Source: Anaerolineaceae bacterium UBA5224 (GTDB taxonomy: Bacteria; Chloroflexota; Anaerolineae; Anaerolineales; Anaerolineaceae). Taken from it: a stretch of 10,222 bases of DNA. The position numbers were made by a program, and so were the translations under genes. Below the pieces are notes generated by a model. The model searched no databases. It was not told the DNA's origin and was given only the letters and a program-made list of their open reading frames with translations. How positions within the stretch are numbered: the stretch's first letter is position 1; each line of letters starts with the position of its first letter. This document shows positions 1 through 6,857 of this stretch, in pieces. The stretch is from positions 3,297-13,518 of the forward strand of contig DHUW01000041.1 in NCBI GenBank assembly GCA_002409365.1, read 5' to 3'.

Positions 1-1481
1 TTGCGTAGGCGTGTGTCGGTAAAAATTGTGATGTAATCGGATAATGAGGGCGGTTGTGAGACAGATGAGTTCAGAAATTCAGGGGAAGGCGCGAGTAACG
101 TCACCGCTTCACGGTTAACTTTTAGCTCAAGTGTGCCAGCCTGCCCCAACACCGCCAGGCCTTCTTGAGGGGTTGCAACCGACTCGAGGTTGAAAGCGGG
201 ATAAAGCCTCATCTTCGCCTGTAGGATCCTTAAAACCGAGGTATCGACCCGCTGGGCAAAGACAACATCTTCCTGGTATTTCTGCCTGAAAAATTCTATC
301 GTCTTAACAATTGTTTCTGCCTGGCTTAGTCCGTTAGGGTCTCTGAAATTATCGAGGAAAAGCATATCATTACCAGCCAAAAAGGCAGTCCGGGCGACAG
401 TAAGAGGGTCAAACTTGTCTTCACCGCTGCTGAAAACCAGTTGTACTGCCGGGCTCCCCAGGCTATCGCTGATCGTCAATCCATCGTTTGATCGCCATGT
501 TGCCAGCGGCTCAGGAGAAAGGAGTTGGGTAAGGGCGTTTTGGTCAAAATTGACCGGCATCGTGGTTGCCCGAATATTGCCCTGCAAGCCCTGGAAGCGG
601 ATTGCCGAAATCATCAATCCATCTACCTGACGTTGTGGGTTTTCATCGCCAACAACACTCATATAAGGTGCCAGTTCGATTTGTTTGAGCTGCTCGAGTG
701 TTTTTTGGACAGTTGAAACCTCTTCGTTGGGCGAACGGTCTACGCTGCCTAATCCCGGAAAGTGCTGGGCGATCACGCTCATGCGACCCTGGCTGCCAAC
801 ATGTACGCCTTCGATATAAGACTTGCCCATCTCGCCTACCCAGTATGGGTCCCCGCCAAAACTCTGCGTGCCAACATAAGATGCTGCCACCATGTCTTTG
901 CTGTCGACCACATCAAGAGAAGGGCCCAAGAGGAGGTTCACGCCAAGGGCAGAGAGTTCCTGCCCGACCACTTTGCCAACTTCCTGCGCCAGCTCGGTTG
1001 ACCAGGTTGCACCGATCGACATAGGTGAAGGGTATTCAGACAAACCGCTGAGCAGTTGCGGAGTACGGTTATTATCCTGGACCAGGTTCATACCGACATA
1101 GAGTGGTATGTAGTTTGTATTTGGATCGGCAGGAGCACCGGTATCCAGGGGATTGCTCTTTTGCCAGTTGATATTCTGAAGGGTTTGAATCAACTGCCAG
1201 GTATTGGTGCTGTCATCGACAAAGTTGTTATGATCGGCACGTAGAACCACCCCACCAACATGGTAGTTGTTGATCAGGTTGTAAATTGGACTATTTTCGA
1301 GGACCTCCGAGCCGTCGAAGGTGATCAAAAACAGTTGACCGACCTTCTCAGCCGGGGTCATACGAGCGAGCAGCGCCTCAGCCGTGTTGACTTCCTGTGC
1401 GTTGCCTGTCGTTATTGGCAAACCCAGGAGACCAAGAATGATAAAAGCGCAAAGCAAAATTCTCGCGACTTTTGCTATCAT
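1..1481 (-). CDS. Exported glycoside hydrolase family 3 N-terminal domain protein (beta-N-acetylhexosaminidase-like), partial
   Basis: The reading frame is open from an ATG at 1481 down to the left edge, giving 493 residues without a stop; the C-terminus lies outside the window. Residues 1-28 look like a Sec signal peptide (Lys/Arg start, hydrophobic 8-22, then TTGNAQ). Residues about 32-375 match the GH3 TIM-barrel: RMTPAEKVGQLF (40-51), SIGATW (155-160), LGVNLLLGPSLDV (179-191), SFGGDP (207-212), QHFPGLG (239-245) and TISDSLG (336-342). Asp339 fits the GH3 nucleophile. In NagZ-type enzymes the middle motif is KHFPGHG followed by an Asp-x-His general acid; here Lys is Gln239, the second His is Leu244, and DRSP stands where the Asp-x-His should be. 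Activity is therefore doubtful. The start overlaps the upstream phosphodiesterase stop (ATGA) with GGAG four bases before it, so the two genes are translationally coupled. Family assignment is firm; substrate is unknown. Confidence 0.85.
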   Translation of the reverse strand, partial: MIAKVARILLCAFIILGLLGLPITTGNAQEVNTAEALLARMTPAEKVGQLFLITFDGSEVLENSPIYNLINNYHVGGVVLRADHNNFVDDSTNTWQLIQTLQNINWQKSNPLDTGAPADPNTNYIPLYVGMNLVQDNNRTPQLLSGLSEYPSPMSIGATWSTELAQEVGKVVGQELSALGVNLLLGPSLDVVDSKDMVAASYVGTQSFGGDPYWVGEMGKSYIEGVHVGSQGRMSVIAQHFPGLGSVDRSPNEEVSTVQKTLEQLKQIELAPYMSVVGDENPQRQVDGLMISAIRFQGLQGNIRATTMPVNFDQNALTQLLSPEPLATWRSNDGLTISDSLGSPAVQLVFSSGEDKFDPLTVARTAFLAGNDMLFLDNFRDPNGLSQAETIVKTIEFFRQKYQEDVVFAQRVDTSVLRILQAKMRLYPAFNLESVATPQEGLAVLGQAGTLELKVNREAVTLLAPSPEFLNSSVSQPPSLSDYITIFTDTRLR

Positions 1482-2233
1482 GCTGCTCCGATAATCTCAC
1501 GGGCATGGGCAGGATCATTACATATGATCATGTCCACGCCAAATTCCTTCATTCTGAGCAAATCTTCATCTTTATCAACCGTCCAGACATTTACTTCTTT
1601 ATTTTGAGCATGCTGATGATAGATCATTTTCGGGGTGACATCTTCAAAATAAGGATGCAAAGCATCATAATGGTAGCGCCTGTCCAGCCAAACGCTGTAA
1701 GGAAACCTGGAAAGCCTTGGTAACCTGAGCAAACCGCGCTTGATGGAAGGATCGAGCCTTTCTGCTTTGCGCAAATTGCGAGGAAGGAAGGATGAGAGAA
1801 GCACCGAGTCTTTCAATCTCATTTTTTGAATCAACGCGATCACTTTTTCAGTCAAATGATCAAAGGGGGTCGCGTAGTTTTTTAATTCAACATTGATCAG
1901 GAATTGACCGCCCAGTTCTTCAAAGACCTGCCCAAGCAGAGGCAGGGGCTCGCCTGCAAAACGAGCATTGAATTTGCTGCCAGCGTCGAGAATTTTCAAC
2001 TGATTCCAGCGCATTTCACTTACTTTGCCCTGACCGTTCGTGGTGCGAGCAAGGCTCAGATCGTGGATAACCACCAGTTTTTCGTCAGCCGAAAGCATCA
2101 CGTCCAACTCGATGCCATCGGCACCTAACTGTTTGGCGAGTCGAAATGCAGCCATTGTATTTTCGGGTGCAAGGGCTGAGGCACCCCGGTGAGCAATGAT
2201 AAGGGGCTTGCTCTTTGTGACTTCTCCTGTCAT
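1478..2233 (-). CDS. Glycerophosphodiester phosphodiesterase (GDPD family, UgpQ-like)
   Basis: This 251-residue protein is a complete single-domain GDPD. Family members hydrolyse glycerophosphodiesters, the deacylation products of phospholipids, to glycerol 3-phosphate and an alcohol, using a divalent metal. Visible motifs are HRG (15-17) with APENT (22-26), ELDV (42-45) containing metal ligands Glu42 and Asp44, HD (57-58) with the second catalytic His, VELK (115-118) containing Glu116 and Lys118, and the C-terminal VNVWTVD (214-220). No signal peptide is present, so it should act in the cytoplasm like UgpQ rather than in the periplasm like GlpQ. Length fits the cytoplasmic group. It is the first gene of a minus-strand pair whose second gene is the exported GH3 protein. 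No Shine-Dalgarno sequence precedes the ATG; a perfect TATAAT lies seven bases upstream, which suggests a leaderless transcript. The exact diester substrate cannot be read from sequence. Confidence 0.93.
   Translation of the reverse strand: MTGEVTKSKPLIIAHRGASALAPENTMAAFRLAKQLGADGIELDVMLSADEKLVVIHDLSLARTTNGQGKVSEMRWNQLKILDAGSKFNARFAGEPLPLLGQVFEELGGQFLINVELKNYATPFDHLTEKVIALIQKMRLKDSVLLSSFLPRNLRKAERLDPSIKRGLLRLPRLSRFPYSVWLDRRYHYDALHPYFEDVTPKMIYHQHAQNKEVNVWTVDKDEDLLRMKEFGVDMIICNDPAHAREIIGAA
1486..1489 (-). promoter_or_regulatory. Shine-Dalgarno for the coupled GH3 start
   Basis: GGAG on the minus strand, four bases before the ATG at 1481, lies inside the last codons of the phosphodiesterase gene. 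With the ATGA stop/start overlap it supports this start and translational coupling. Confidence 0.55.
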
Positions 2234-2240
2234 GCTTTCA

Positions 2241-2246
2241 ATTATA
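2241..2246 (-). promoter_or_regulatory. -10 box of the phosphodiesterase gene, leaderless arrangement
   Basis: A perfect TATAAT reads on the minus strand, preceded by GC, and ends seven bases before the ATG at 2233. Transcription would then begin at or within a base or two of the start codon. I see no convincing -35 hexamer at 16-18 bases and no Shine-Dalgarno sequence. Confidence 0.5.
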
Positions 2247-2345
2247 GCATCCTGTCATTCCTAATATTGTTGTTCTGCCATTTTGTCACTAGAGATTTTT
2301 CGTGTCATTGTACTCGGGAGGACATGCCAACTACTCCATACATGC

Positions 2346-2351
2346 TATAAT
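2346..2351 (+). promoter_or_regulatory. -10 box of the ATP-cone kinase gene
   Basis: TATAAT preceded by GC lies 25 bases before the ATG at 2377. It would leave a short leader of about 18 bases that includes the Shine-Dalgarno sequence AAGGAG (2365-2370). No good -35 is visible at normal spacing. Confidence 0.5.
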
Positions 2352-2376
2352 TTCCTCGTACAAAAAGGAGATTTGT

Positions 2377-3717
2377 ATGAGCAAACTCACTCATGTTATT
2401 AAACGCGATGGGAGCGTCGTTCCCTTCACCCCAGAACGTATCACCAACGCAATTTACCGCGCTGCGGTCGCCGTGGACGGGCGGGATAAGCAAAGAGCCG
2501 AAAACCTCTCCGCCCAGGTTGTGGCATTGCTCGAAGAAACAGTGCCAGAAGGCGAATATCCCAACATTGAAACTATCCAGGATATGGTCGAAAAGGTATT
2601 GATTGAAAACGGTCACGCGCGGGTTGCCAAGGCATATATCCTTTATCGTGATGAACGCGCACGCCAGCGGGCAAAACGCGGTGATTCCGACAAAACCCCA
2701 TCCGGCAATATACCCTGGGCGAAATTATGGCAGGTGTTGGATTGGTCGGCTTCCCACGAGGTGCACACCTCGCTAAAATTGAACCAGCAAATCCGGGAAG
2801 GCAATCTTCACGAGATCGTTACCGCTGCCGAAGCCGCTTACAGCGAGGATGTTGAAAACGCCGCCAATATGATCCTTGAGCGTAAAAACGAGGTGCGTGT
2901 TGTCTTTATCGCCGGTCCGTCTTCCAGCGGCAAAACCACCACGACCATCAAGATCGGTGAACGCCTGGCAAGACAGGGATTCAAATTGATCACCCTCAAT
3001 GTCGACCATTATTTCTTTGATCTCGCAAAACATCCAAAAGATGAATTTGGTGATTACGATTTTGAAACCCCGCAGGCACTAAATATGCCCTTGATCAACC
3101 AGAATTTGAGCGATTTGTTTGCCGGAAAAGAAGTGCGTATTCCCTATTACGATTTCAAAACCGGTACAAGCATCCCCGAGCACACCCCCATGCGTCTGAA
3201 CAAGAACGAAATTATCCTGATCGATAGTCTGCATGGGCTTTACCCAAAGATGACAGAGGATATCCCGGCTGAATGGAAGTTCAAACTCTATATTGAACCA
3301 CTGCTTCAATTAAAACTTAACAACGGCCGTTATGCCCGCTGGACGGATATCCGCCTGATGAGGCGCATGCTGAGGGATGCCTCTTATCGCGCCTATGACC
3401 CCACCCAGACGCTGCTGCACTGGCATTATGTGCGTTCCAGCGAACTGCGTCATATTATTCCCTATGTCAATACGGTTGACACGGTGGTCAACAGTGCCAT
3501 GCCTTACGAATTGCCAATTTATAAGGCTAAACTGGGCGCAAATTTTGCCCAATGGGCGGACGAATATCGTGATGATCCCCTACGCAAAGATGCCTGGGAA
3601 CGGGCAGACCGTGTCAATCGTATGTTCCAGGAAATTGATAGCGTTGAGGACGATACTTTTGTGCCTGAAGACTCTGTAATCCGTGAATTTATTGGCGGTG
3701 GAGCCTACAAGTACTAA
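2377..3717 (+). CDS. ATP-cone domain fused to uridine kinase-like P-loop kinase
   Basis: A 446-residue protein in three parts. Residues 3-95 form an ATP-cone: VIKRDGSVVPFTPERI (7-22) begins it, and the helical part ends in ARVAKAYILYRDERA (81-95). Such domains bind ATP/dATP as allosteric sensors in ribonucleotide reductases and NrdR. Residues about 110-172 are a helical linker I cannot assign. Residues 174-385 are a uridine kinase-like domain: Walker A GPSSSGKT (180-187), NVDHYF (208-213), DYDFETP (226-232), IDSLHGL (282-288, where relatives usually have EGIHGL), and TDIRLMRRMLRD (323-334). The kinase part most resembles the long bacterial nucleoside kinases of about 550 residues that carry a TGS domain instead. 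The likely role is nucleoside salvage, with activity tuned by the ATP-cone; the true phosphate acceptor is unproven. The ATG at 2377 is chosen because AAGGAG (2365-2370) sits six bases upstream and homology begins there; an upstream TTG at 2302 has no support. Confidence 0.87.
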   Translation: MSKLTHVIKRDGSVVPFTPERITNAIYRAAVAVDGRDKQRAENLSAQVVALLEETVPEGEYPNIETIQDMVEKVLIENGHARVAKAYILYRDERARQRAKRGDSDKTPSGNIPWAKLWQVLDWSASHEVHTSLKLNQQIREGNLHEIVTAAEAAYSEDVENAANMILERKNEVRVVFIAGPSSSGKTTTTIKIGERLARQGFKLITLNVDHYFFDLAKHPKDEFGDYDFETPQALNMPLINQNLSDLFAGKEVRIPYYDFKTGTSIPEHTPMRLNKNEIILIDSLHGLYPKMTEDIPAEWKFKLYIEPLLQLKLNNGRYARWTDIRLMRRMLRDASYRAYDPTQTLLHWHYVRSSELRHIIPYVNTVDTVVNSAMPYELPIYKAKLGANFAQWADEYRDDPLRKDAWERADRVNRMFQEIDSVEDDTFVPEDSVIREFIGGGAYKY

Positions 3718-3728
3718 TCTTTGGACCC

Positions 3729-3762
3729 AATTAAAAAGGACGCCGCGGCGCCCTTTTTAATT
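3729..3762. terminator. Bidirectional rho-independent terminator between convergent genes
   Basis: An inverted repeat has arms AATTAAAAAGG (3729-3739) and CCTTTTTAATT (3752-3762). They flank a self-complementary CGCCGCGGCG core (3741-3750), with an A/C mismatch between arm and core. The GC core followed by a T-run reads as a terminator on the plus strand after the kinase gene and equally on the minus strand after the lipoprotein gene. Confidence 0.8.
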
Positions 3763-3771
3763 AATAGGATT

Positions 3772-4239
3772 TTAGAAACAGGGGGCAGAGAACTCTTCTA
3801 CGCCAGCCGGAATTGTGTTAACCGAGTAATACCAGCCACAGTCATCATAACAGCTCGCTCCTACATAACATCCAGCAGCATCCTTACGGTATTCCATTTC
3901 GCAGCTCAGATTTTTACCCGGTTCAGCACATGCAGTCGTTCTCCAGGTAACATTCGCTTCAGTGAACTTAGCTCGCGGCCAAATAAGCCCGCCGGCTGTA
4001 CTTTGGGTTGGGCCAACGGTAACAGTGATTATCGGAGCCAAAACCTTCGCAGGTCGAGTCGTGGGGGTTGCAGTTAGTGTGGCGGTTGCGGTCGGCGTGG
4101 GAGAATCGGTAGCTGTGGGCAGAGGTGTACTGGTTTTTACAAGCACAGCAGGGTTTGGATTGGTCGGCTGGATTTGAGCAGAGGTTGAGCAGGCACTCAA
4201 AATCAGCATCAAAGTAACAAAGATAATGAATTTCTTCAT
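3772..4239 (-). CDS. Small six-cysteine lipoprotein with Thr/Pro linker, function unknown
   Basis: I do not recognise a family for this 155-residue protein. Residues 1-17 are a clear lipoprotein signal: MKK, a hydrophobic run, then LSAC with lipidated Cys17. Residues 36-63 are a low-complexity Thr/Pro/Ala tract (TPTATATLTATPTTRP at 48-63) that probably acts as an extended spacer. The globular part, about 65-155, holds six cysteines (104, 113, 124, 130, 134, 154), enough for three disulfides, and aromatic-rich segments (GCYVGASCYDDCGWYY, 123-138). This fits a small disulfide-stabilised domain displayed outside the membrane. The ATG has AGAAGGG about ten bases upstream. The gene stands alone, convergent with the kinase fusion at a shared terminator and divergent from the ROK-like gene, so it forms its own transcription unit. 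A binding role is possible but nothing visible proves it. Confidence 0.8.
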   Translation of the reverse strand: MKKFIIFVTLMLILSACSTSAQIQPTNPNPAVLVKTSTPLPTATDSPTPTATATLTATPTTRPAKVLAPIITVTVGPTQSTAGGLIWPRAKFTEANVTWRTTACAEPGKNLSCEMEYRKDAAGCYVGASCYDDCGWYYSVNTIPAGVEEFSAPCF

Positions 4240-4357
4240 AAAGATATAACCCTTCTTTTCTATGGGTACTCAATTTTACCTTAAATAATTTGTCCTATTC
4301 AGCAACCGTTGGTTCTACACAAAGACATTAGCAGTAACTGTTTCGAGGAAAAACCTT

Positions 4358-4363
4358 TATAAT
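4358..4363 (+). promoter_or_regulatory. -10 box of the ROK-like gene, leaderless arrangement
   Basis: A perfect TATAAT ends six bases before the ATG at 4370. The only purine-rich stretch, GAGGAAAA (4345-4352), is 17 bases from the ATG and upstream of this box, so it is neither placed to bind a ribosome nor likely to be transcribed. Confidence 0.5.
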
Positions 4364-4369
4364 GCTCCT

Positions 4370-5332
4370 ATGTTCCGCAATCCAAAAAATCCTAATCGTC
4401 CTGCTGGTAACTATATCCTGGGCTTGAATATCGACAGTGACGAGGTTTTGCTTGTCTATGGCAGCCCCAGCGGAACAATCAGCGAGAAACTTTCTTTCCC
4501 CACCCCCCGCCAGGAAGGTTTTCAATCGCTTATATCCGAAATCAGCAGCAACGCTGACCGGCTGCTCATGATCACCCAGGCACAACGCCTGCCGCTGCCG
4601 GATGTGGTCTCTGTGTCAGTCTGTGGAAATTATGATCCAAAAACGAACATCCTCACTTCTTCTGCAGATTTCCCCCAATGGAAGTCGGAATCCTTGCGAT
4701 CACAGTTGGGACTGCGTTTCAACCTGCCTGTTTATGTTGACAGCAAAGCCAATGCAGGGCTTTCAGCCGAGCTTTTATTCGGCTCGATCTCCGACCAGGA
4801 GCAGAGCGTTTATGTGAGTTTTAAACCCCGTATAAGGGTAGCTATTTTTGCCAATGGAAAACCATATTCAAGCTCCGGTGGCTTTTCCGGAGCGATTGGA
4901 AACATTCGCCTGCAGGATTTTGCTTCGGATGGGCAATCTATTTACCTGAATGATGTTGCCAGCGCTGCTGGTCTGCTCAAACTCGCCCGATTGCGGCACC
5001 CCGCTCATTGGGATGATAACGCGATCGCGGATGACATTATTACCTGCGTGCTCACAGAAGATCCTTATGGCATTGAAGTGGTTGAAGAAGCTGCCAGGAT
5101 ATTTGGGGGGCAACTGTCACCACTTATTCACCTGCTGAGACCCGACAATTTGATTGTTGGTTATCCTTTCAATCTGCTTGGCGATCATTGGTTGCAGCCA
5201 ATGTCAGAGGCAATTTCGAGTACAACAGAGTTAGGCAGCGGGCAATTGCCCTGCATTACTGAGTCTTCCCTCGGCTTGCGGCAACCTGAGTTGGAAGCTA
5301 TTGCACCTGCAATAATCGCCTTACGATCCTGA
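4370..5332 (+). CDS. ROK-like (sugar kinase/repressor superfamily) protein with altered active site
   Basis: This 320-residue protein follows the ROK architecture from end to end but lacks the key residues. YILGLNIDSDEVLLVYG (15-31) takes the place of the DIGGTK phosphate loop. PVYVDSKANAGLSAE (120-134) aligns with the usual END-AN-A segment, but the catalytic Asp position is Lys126. SFKPRIRVAIFANGK (150-164) replaces the second Gly-rich phosphate loop. SGGFSGAIGNIRL (169-181) matches the GxxGH zinc region with Asn178 for His, and no CxCGxxGC cluster follows. There is no winged-helix DNA-binding domain at the N-terminus, so it is neither a normal sugar kinase nor a normal ROK repressor. It may bind a sugar or a protein without catalysis. 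The ATG at 4370 has a TATAAT six bases upstream and no ribosome site. No terminator is seen before hsp20, 95 bases downstream. The assignment rests on pattern, not a database search. Confidence 0.68.
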   Translation: MFRNPKNPNRPAGNYILGLNIDSDEVLLVYGSPSGTISEKLSFPTPRQEGFQSLISEISSNADRLLMITQAQRLPLPDVVSVSVCGNYDPKTNILTSSADFPQWKSESLRSQLGLRFNLPVYVDSKANAGLSAELLFGSISDQEQSVYVSFKPRIRVAIFANGKPYSSSGGFSGAIGNIRLQDFASDGQSIYLNDVASAAGLLKLARLRHPAHWDDNAIADDIITCVLTEDPYGIEVVEEAARIFGGQLSPLIHLLRPDNLIVGYPFNLLGDHWLQPMSEAISSTTELGSGQLPCITESSLGLRQPELEAIAPAIIALRS

Positions 5333-5417
5333 AAAATCAATCTAACAATTCGCCAACATTTCGTTGATGCCATTTTTATATTCCTTTCCTATATTAAGAA
5401 TAACGACATAGAGAAAT

Positions 5418-5422
5418 GGAGG
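5418..5422 (+). promoter_or_regulatory. Shine-Dalgarno deciding the hsp20 start
   Basis: GGAGG lies five bases before the ATG at 5428. It overlaps an in-frame upstream ATG (5416-5418), which itself has no ribosome site, so 5428 is the better start. Confidence 0.75.
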
Positions 5423-5427
5423 AAACT

Positions 5428-5874
5428 ATGGCATATATGATTAGACGATCTCCTTATTGGAGAAACCAATACAACCTTGAAAGAGCAATGAACCGATTTT
5501 TCGACATGGATTCAGAGCAACTTCCATCTGGCTTCCCACTTGATGTTGTGGAAACTGATAAGGAATACACCGTGAAAGCCGATGTGGCTGGATTCGAACC
5601 TGACAAAATCGAAATTACTTATGACGATAACACTCTCTCGATTAAGGGTGAAGTCAAAGACGATAATGAGAATGCCGAAGAAGGCAAGTATCACATTCGA
5701 GAACGTAGTTATGGTTCCTTCTACCGTAGCATTACAATGCCCGGTGTAATTGATTCAGACAATATTACTGCAGACACTGAAAATGGTATCCTGGTAGTAC
5801 ATTTGCCCAAAAAACCGGAAACTCAACCGAAGAAGATCAACGTTGCTTCGAAAAAGGTAATTGAGAGTAAGTAG
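5428..5874 (+). CDS. Small heat shock protein, Hsp20/alpha-crystallin family
   Basis: A 148-residue ATP-independent holdase chaperone that binds unfolding proteins in the cytoplasm as an oligomer. The short N-terminal arm (1-35) contains RRSPYW and an amphipathic stretch around ERAMNRFFDMD (18-28), typical of this family. The alpha-crystallin domain covers about 36-130, with PLDVVETDKEYTVKADVAGF (37-56), RSYGSFYRSITMPG (93-106) and the closing ENGILVVHLPK (118-128). A C-terminal I-x-V motif (KKINV, residues 135-139) fits the IxI/V anchor used for oligomer assembly. Length is normal. The start at 5428 follows a GGAGG; starting at 5416 would add only four residues. No CIRCE-type inverted repeat for HrcA was found upstream, so heat control, if any, uses another route. 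A TATATT at 5390-5395 is a possible -10. A strong terminator follows the gene. Confidence 0.95.
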   Translation: MAYMIRRSPYWRNQYNLERAMNRFFDMDSEQLPSGFPLDVVETDKEYTVKADVAGFEPDKIEITYDDNTLSIKGEVKDDNENAEEGKYHIRERSYGSFYRSITMPGVIDSDNITADTENGILVVHLPKKPETQPKKINVASKKVIESK

Positions 5875-5889
5875 CAACAATTTTTGAAA

Positions 5890-5925
5890 AACACCCCGCT
5901 GGCTCCAGTGGGGTGTTCGTTTTTT
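5890..5925 (+). terminator. Rho-independent terminator after hsp20
   Basis: AACACCCC (5890-5897) pairs with GGGGTGTT (5910-5917). The stem continues inside through a G/T pair and CTGG/CCAG to a very short loop. A T-rich run follows at 5920-5925. It separates hsp20 from the polyphosphate kinase gene. Confidence 0.9.
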
Positions 5926-5982
5926 ACCGGGGTTGATCGCTCATCTTGCAGTATGATGTCTTCGATATTCGTCCAAATCTAC

Positions 5983-5988
5983 TATAAT
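5983..5988 (+). promoter_or_regulatory. -10 box of the PPK2-PfkB unit
   Basis: TATAAT lies 26 bases before the ATG at 6015, giving a leader of about 20 bases that carries AGGAGG (6005-6010). TTCGAT (5961-5966) is a weak -35 candidate at 16-base spacing. Confidence 0.5.
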
Positions 5989-6014
5989 ATAGACATTTGA
6001 AAAAAGGAGGAACA

Positions 6015-6857
6015 ATGAAGACTAAAAAGTACCTCGTAAAACCTGGTGATAAAGTCAAAATTAGCGATTTCGACCCCAACGATTCCAGCGAATTCGATGG
6101 CAATAAGAAAGATGGCAAAGAAGCCTTATTGAAATTGAACGTAGAGTTGGCAGGATTGCAGGAATTAATGTATGCCGAAGGGAAAAAACGTCTGCTGGTC
6201 ATCCTGCAGGCGATGGATACTGCCGGCAAAGACGGCGTCATCAGCAAAGTCTTTGAGGGCGTTAATCCCCAGGGTGTGCGAGTCGCTCCTTTTAAAACTC
6301 CATCCCCCCTCGAACTTGCCCATGATTATCTCTGGCGAGTTCATTTTCAAACCCCCAAGAAAGGCGAAATCGTCATCTTCAACCGTTCCCAATACGAAGA
6401 TGTTCTGGCTGTACGCGTACTAAACCTGATGCCCGAAGAGGTATGGTCACGGCGTTACCATCACATTAATGAATTCGAGCGCATGCTTGTCGACGAAGGC
6501 ACGGTCATTCTAAAATTCTTCCTGAACATCGATCCCGAAGAACAAGCCGGACGTTTTCTCGCCCGCATCGAAGAACCGGACAAAAACTGGAAGTTCAACC
6601 CTGGTGACCTCGCTGACCGCAAACTATGGGGCGATTACATGGCAGCCTACGAAGATGTTTTGAATAAAACCAGCACAGAATGGGCACCCTGGTATGTGAT
6701 CCCCAGCAACAAAAAATGGTACCGAAACCTATTAGTCGCCACAATCGTGCGGGATACGCTGGTGAAAATGGACATGCAGTTCCCTGCCCCGCCAGAAGAT
6801 ATGGAAAAATACCACCAAACCGTGCTTGAAATGGTACAGTCTTACAAAGAAGAATAA
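6015..6857 (+). CDS. ppk2: Polyphosphate:nucleotide phosphotransferase, PPK2 family (class III-like)
   Basis: A 280-residue cytoplasmic kinase that uses polyphosphate to phosphorylate nucleoside mono- or diphosphates. The Walker A-like loop is QAMDTAGKDG (65-74), with Lys72 and Asp73. The Walker B region is IFNRSQYEDVL (121-131), where close relatives often have His at Gln126. A lid/Arg segment follows (RFLARIEEPDKNWKF, 180-194), then TSTEWAPWYVIPSNKKWYRN (219-238), a signature of this group. Length and order closely resemble the Meiothermus ruber class III enzyme as I remember it; class III members can carry AMP to ATP. That class assignment is from memory of sequence, not a search. The ATG at 6015 has AGGAGG four bases before it; an upstream TTG at 5997 would have none. 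The next gene begins in the same frame directly after the TAA, so the two are almost certainly cotranscribed and possibly translationally coupled. Confidence 0.94.
   Translation: MKTKKYLVKPGDKVKISDFDPNDSSEFDGNKKDGKEALLKLNVELAGLQELMYAEGKKRLLVILQAMDTAGKDGVISKVFEGVNPQGVRVAPFKTPSPLELAHDYLWRVHFQTPKKGEIVIFNRSQYEDVLAVRVLNLMPEEVWSRRYHHINEFERMLVDEGTVILKFFLNIDPEEQAGRFLARIEEPDKNWKFNPGDLADRKLWGDYMAAYEDVLNKTSTEWAPWYVIPSNKKWYRNLLVATIVRDTLVKMDMQFPAPPEDMEKYHQTVLEMVQSYKEE

Noticed and set aside
415..1607. Several plus-strand open frames across the left end
   Set aside because: They lie opposite the GH3 reading frame, which shows family motifs throughout; the plus-strand frames show none.
2302..2376. A 25-residue N-terminal extension of the kinase fusion from a TTG
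   Set aside because: No ribosome site, it crosses the probable -10 box, and homology starts at the ATG at 2377.
3968..4177. Overlapping open frames in the Thr/Pro-tract region of the lipoprotein
   Set aside because: Low-complexity repeats give open frames in several registers; only the minus-strand frame has a lipobox and ribosome site.
5354..5366. CAAC-N5-GTTG inverted repeat upstream of hsp20
   Set aside because: The arms are only four bases and do not resemble the CIRCE element; expected by chance.
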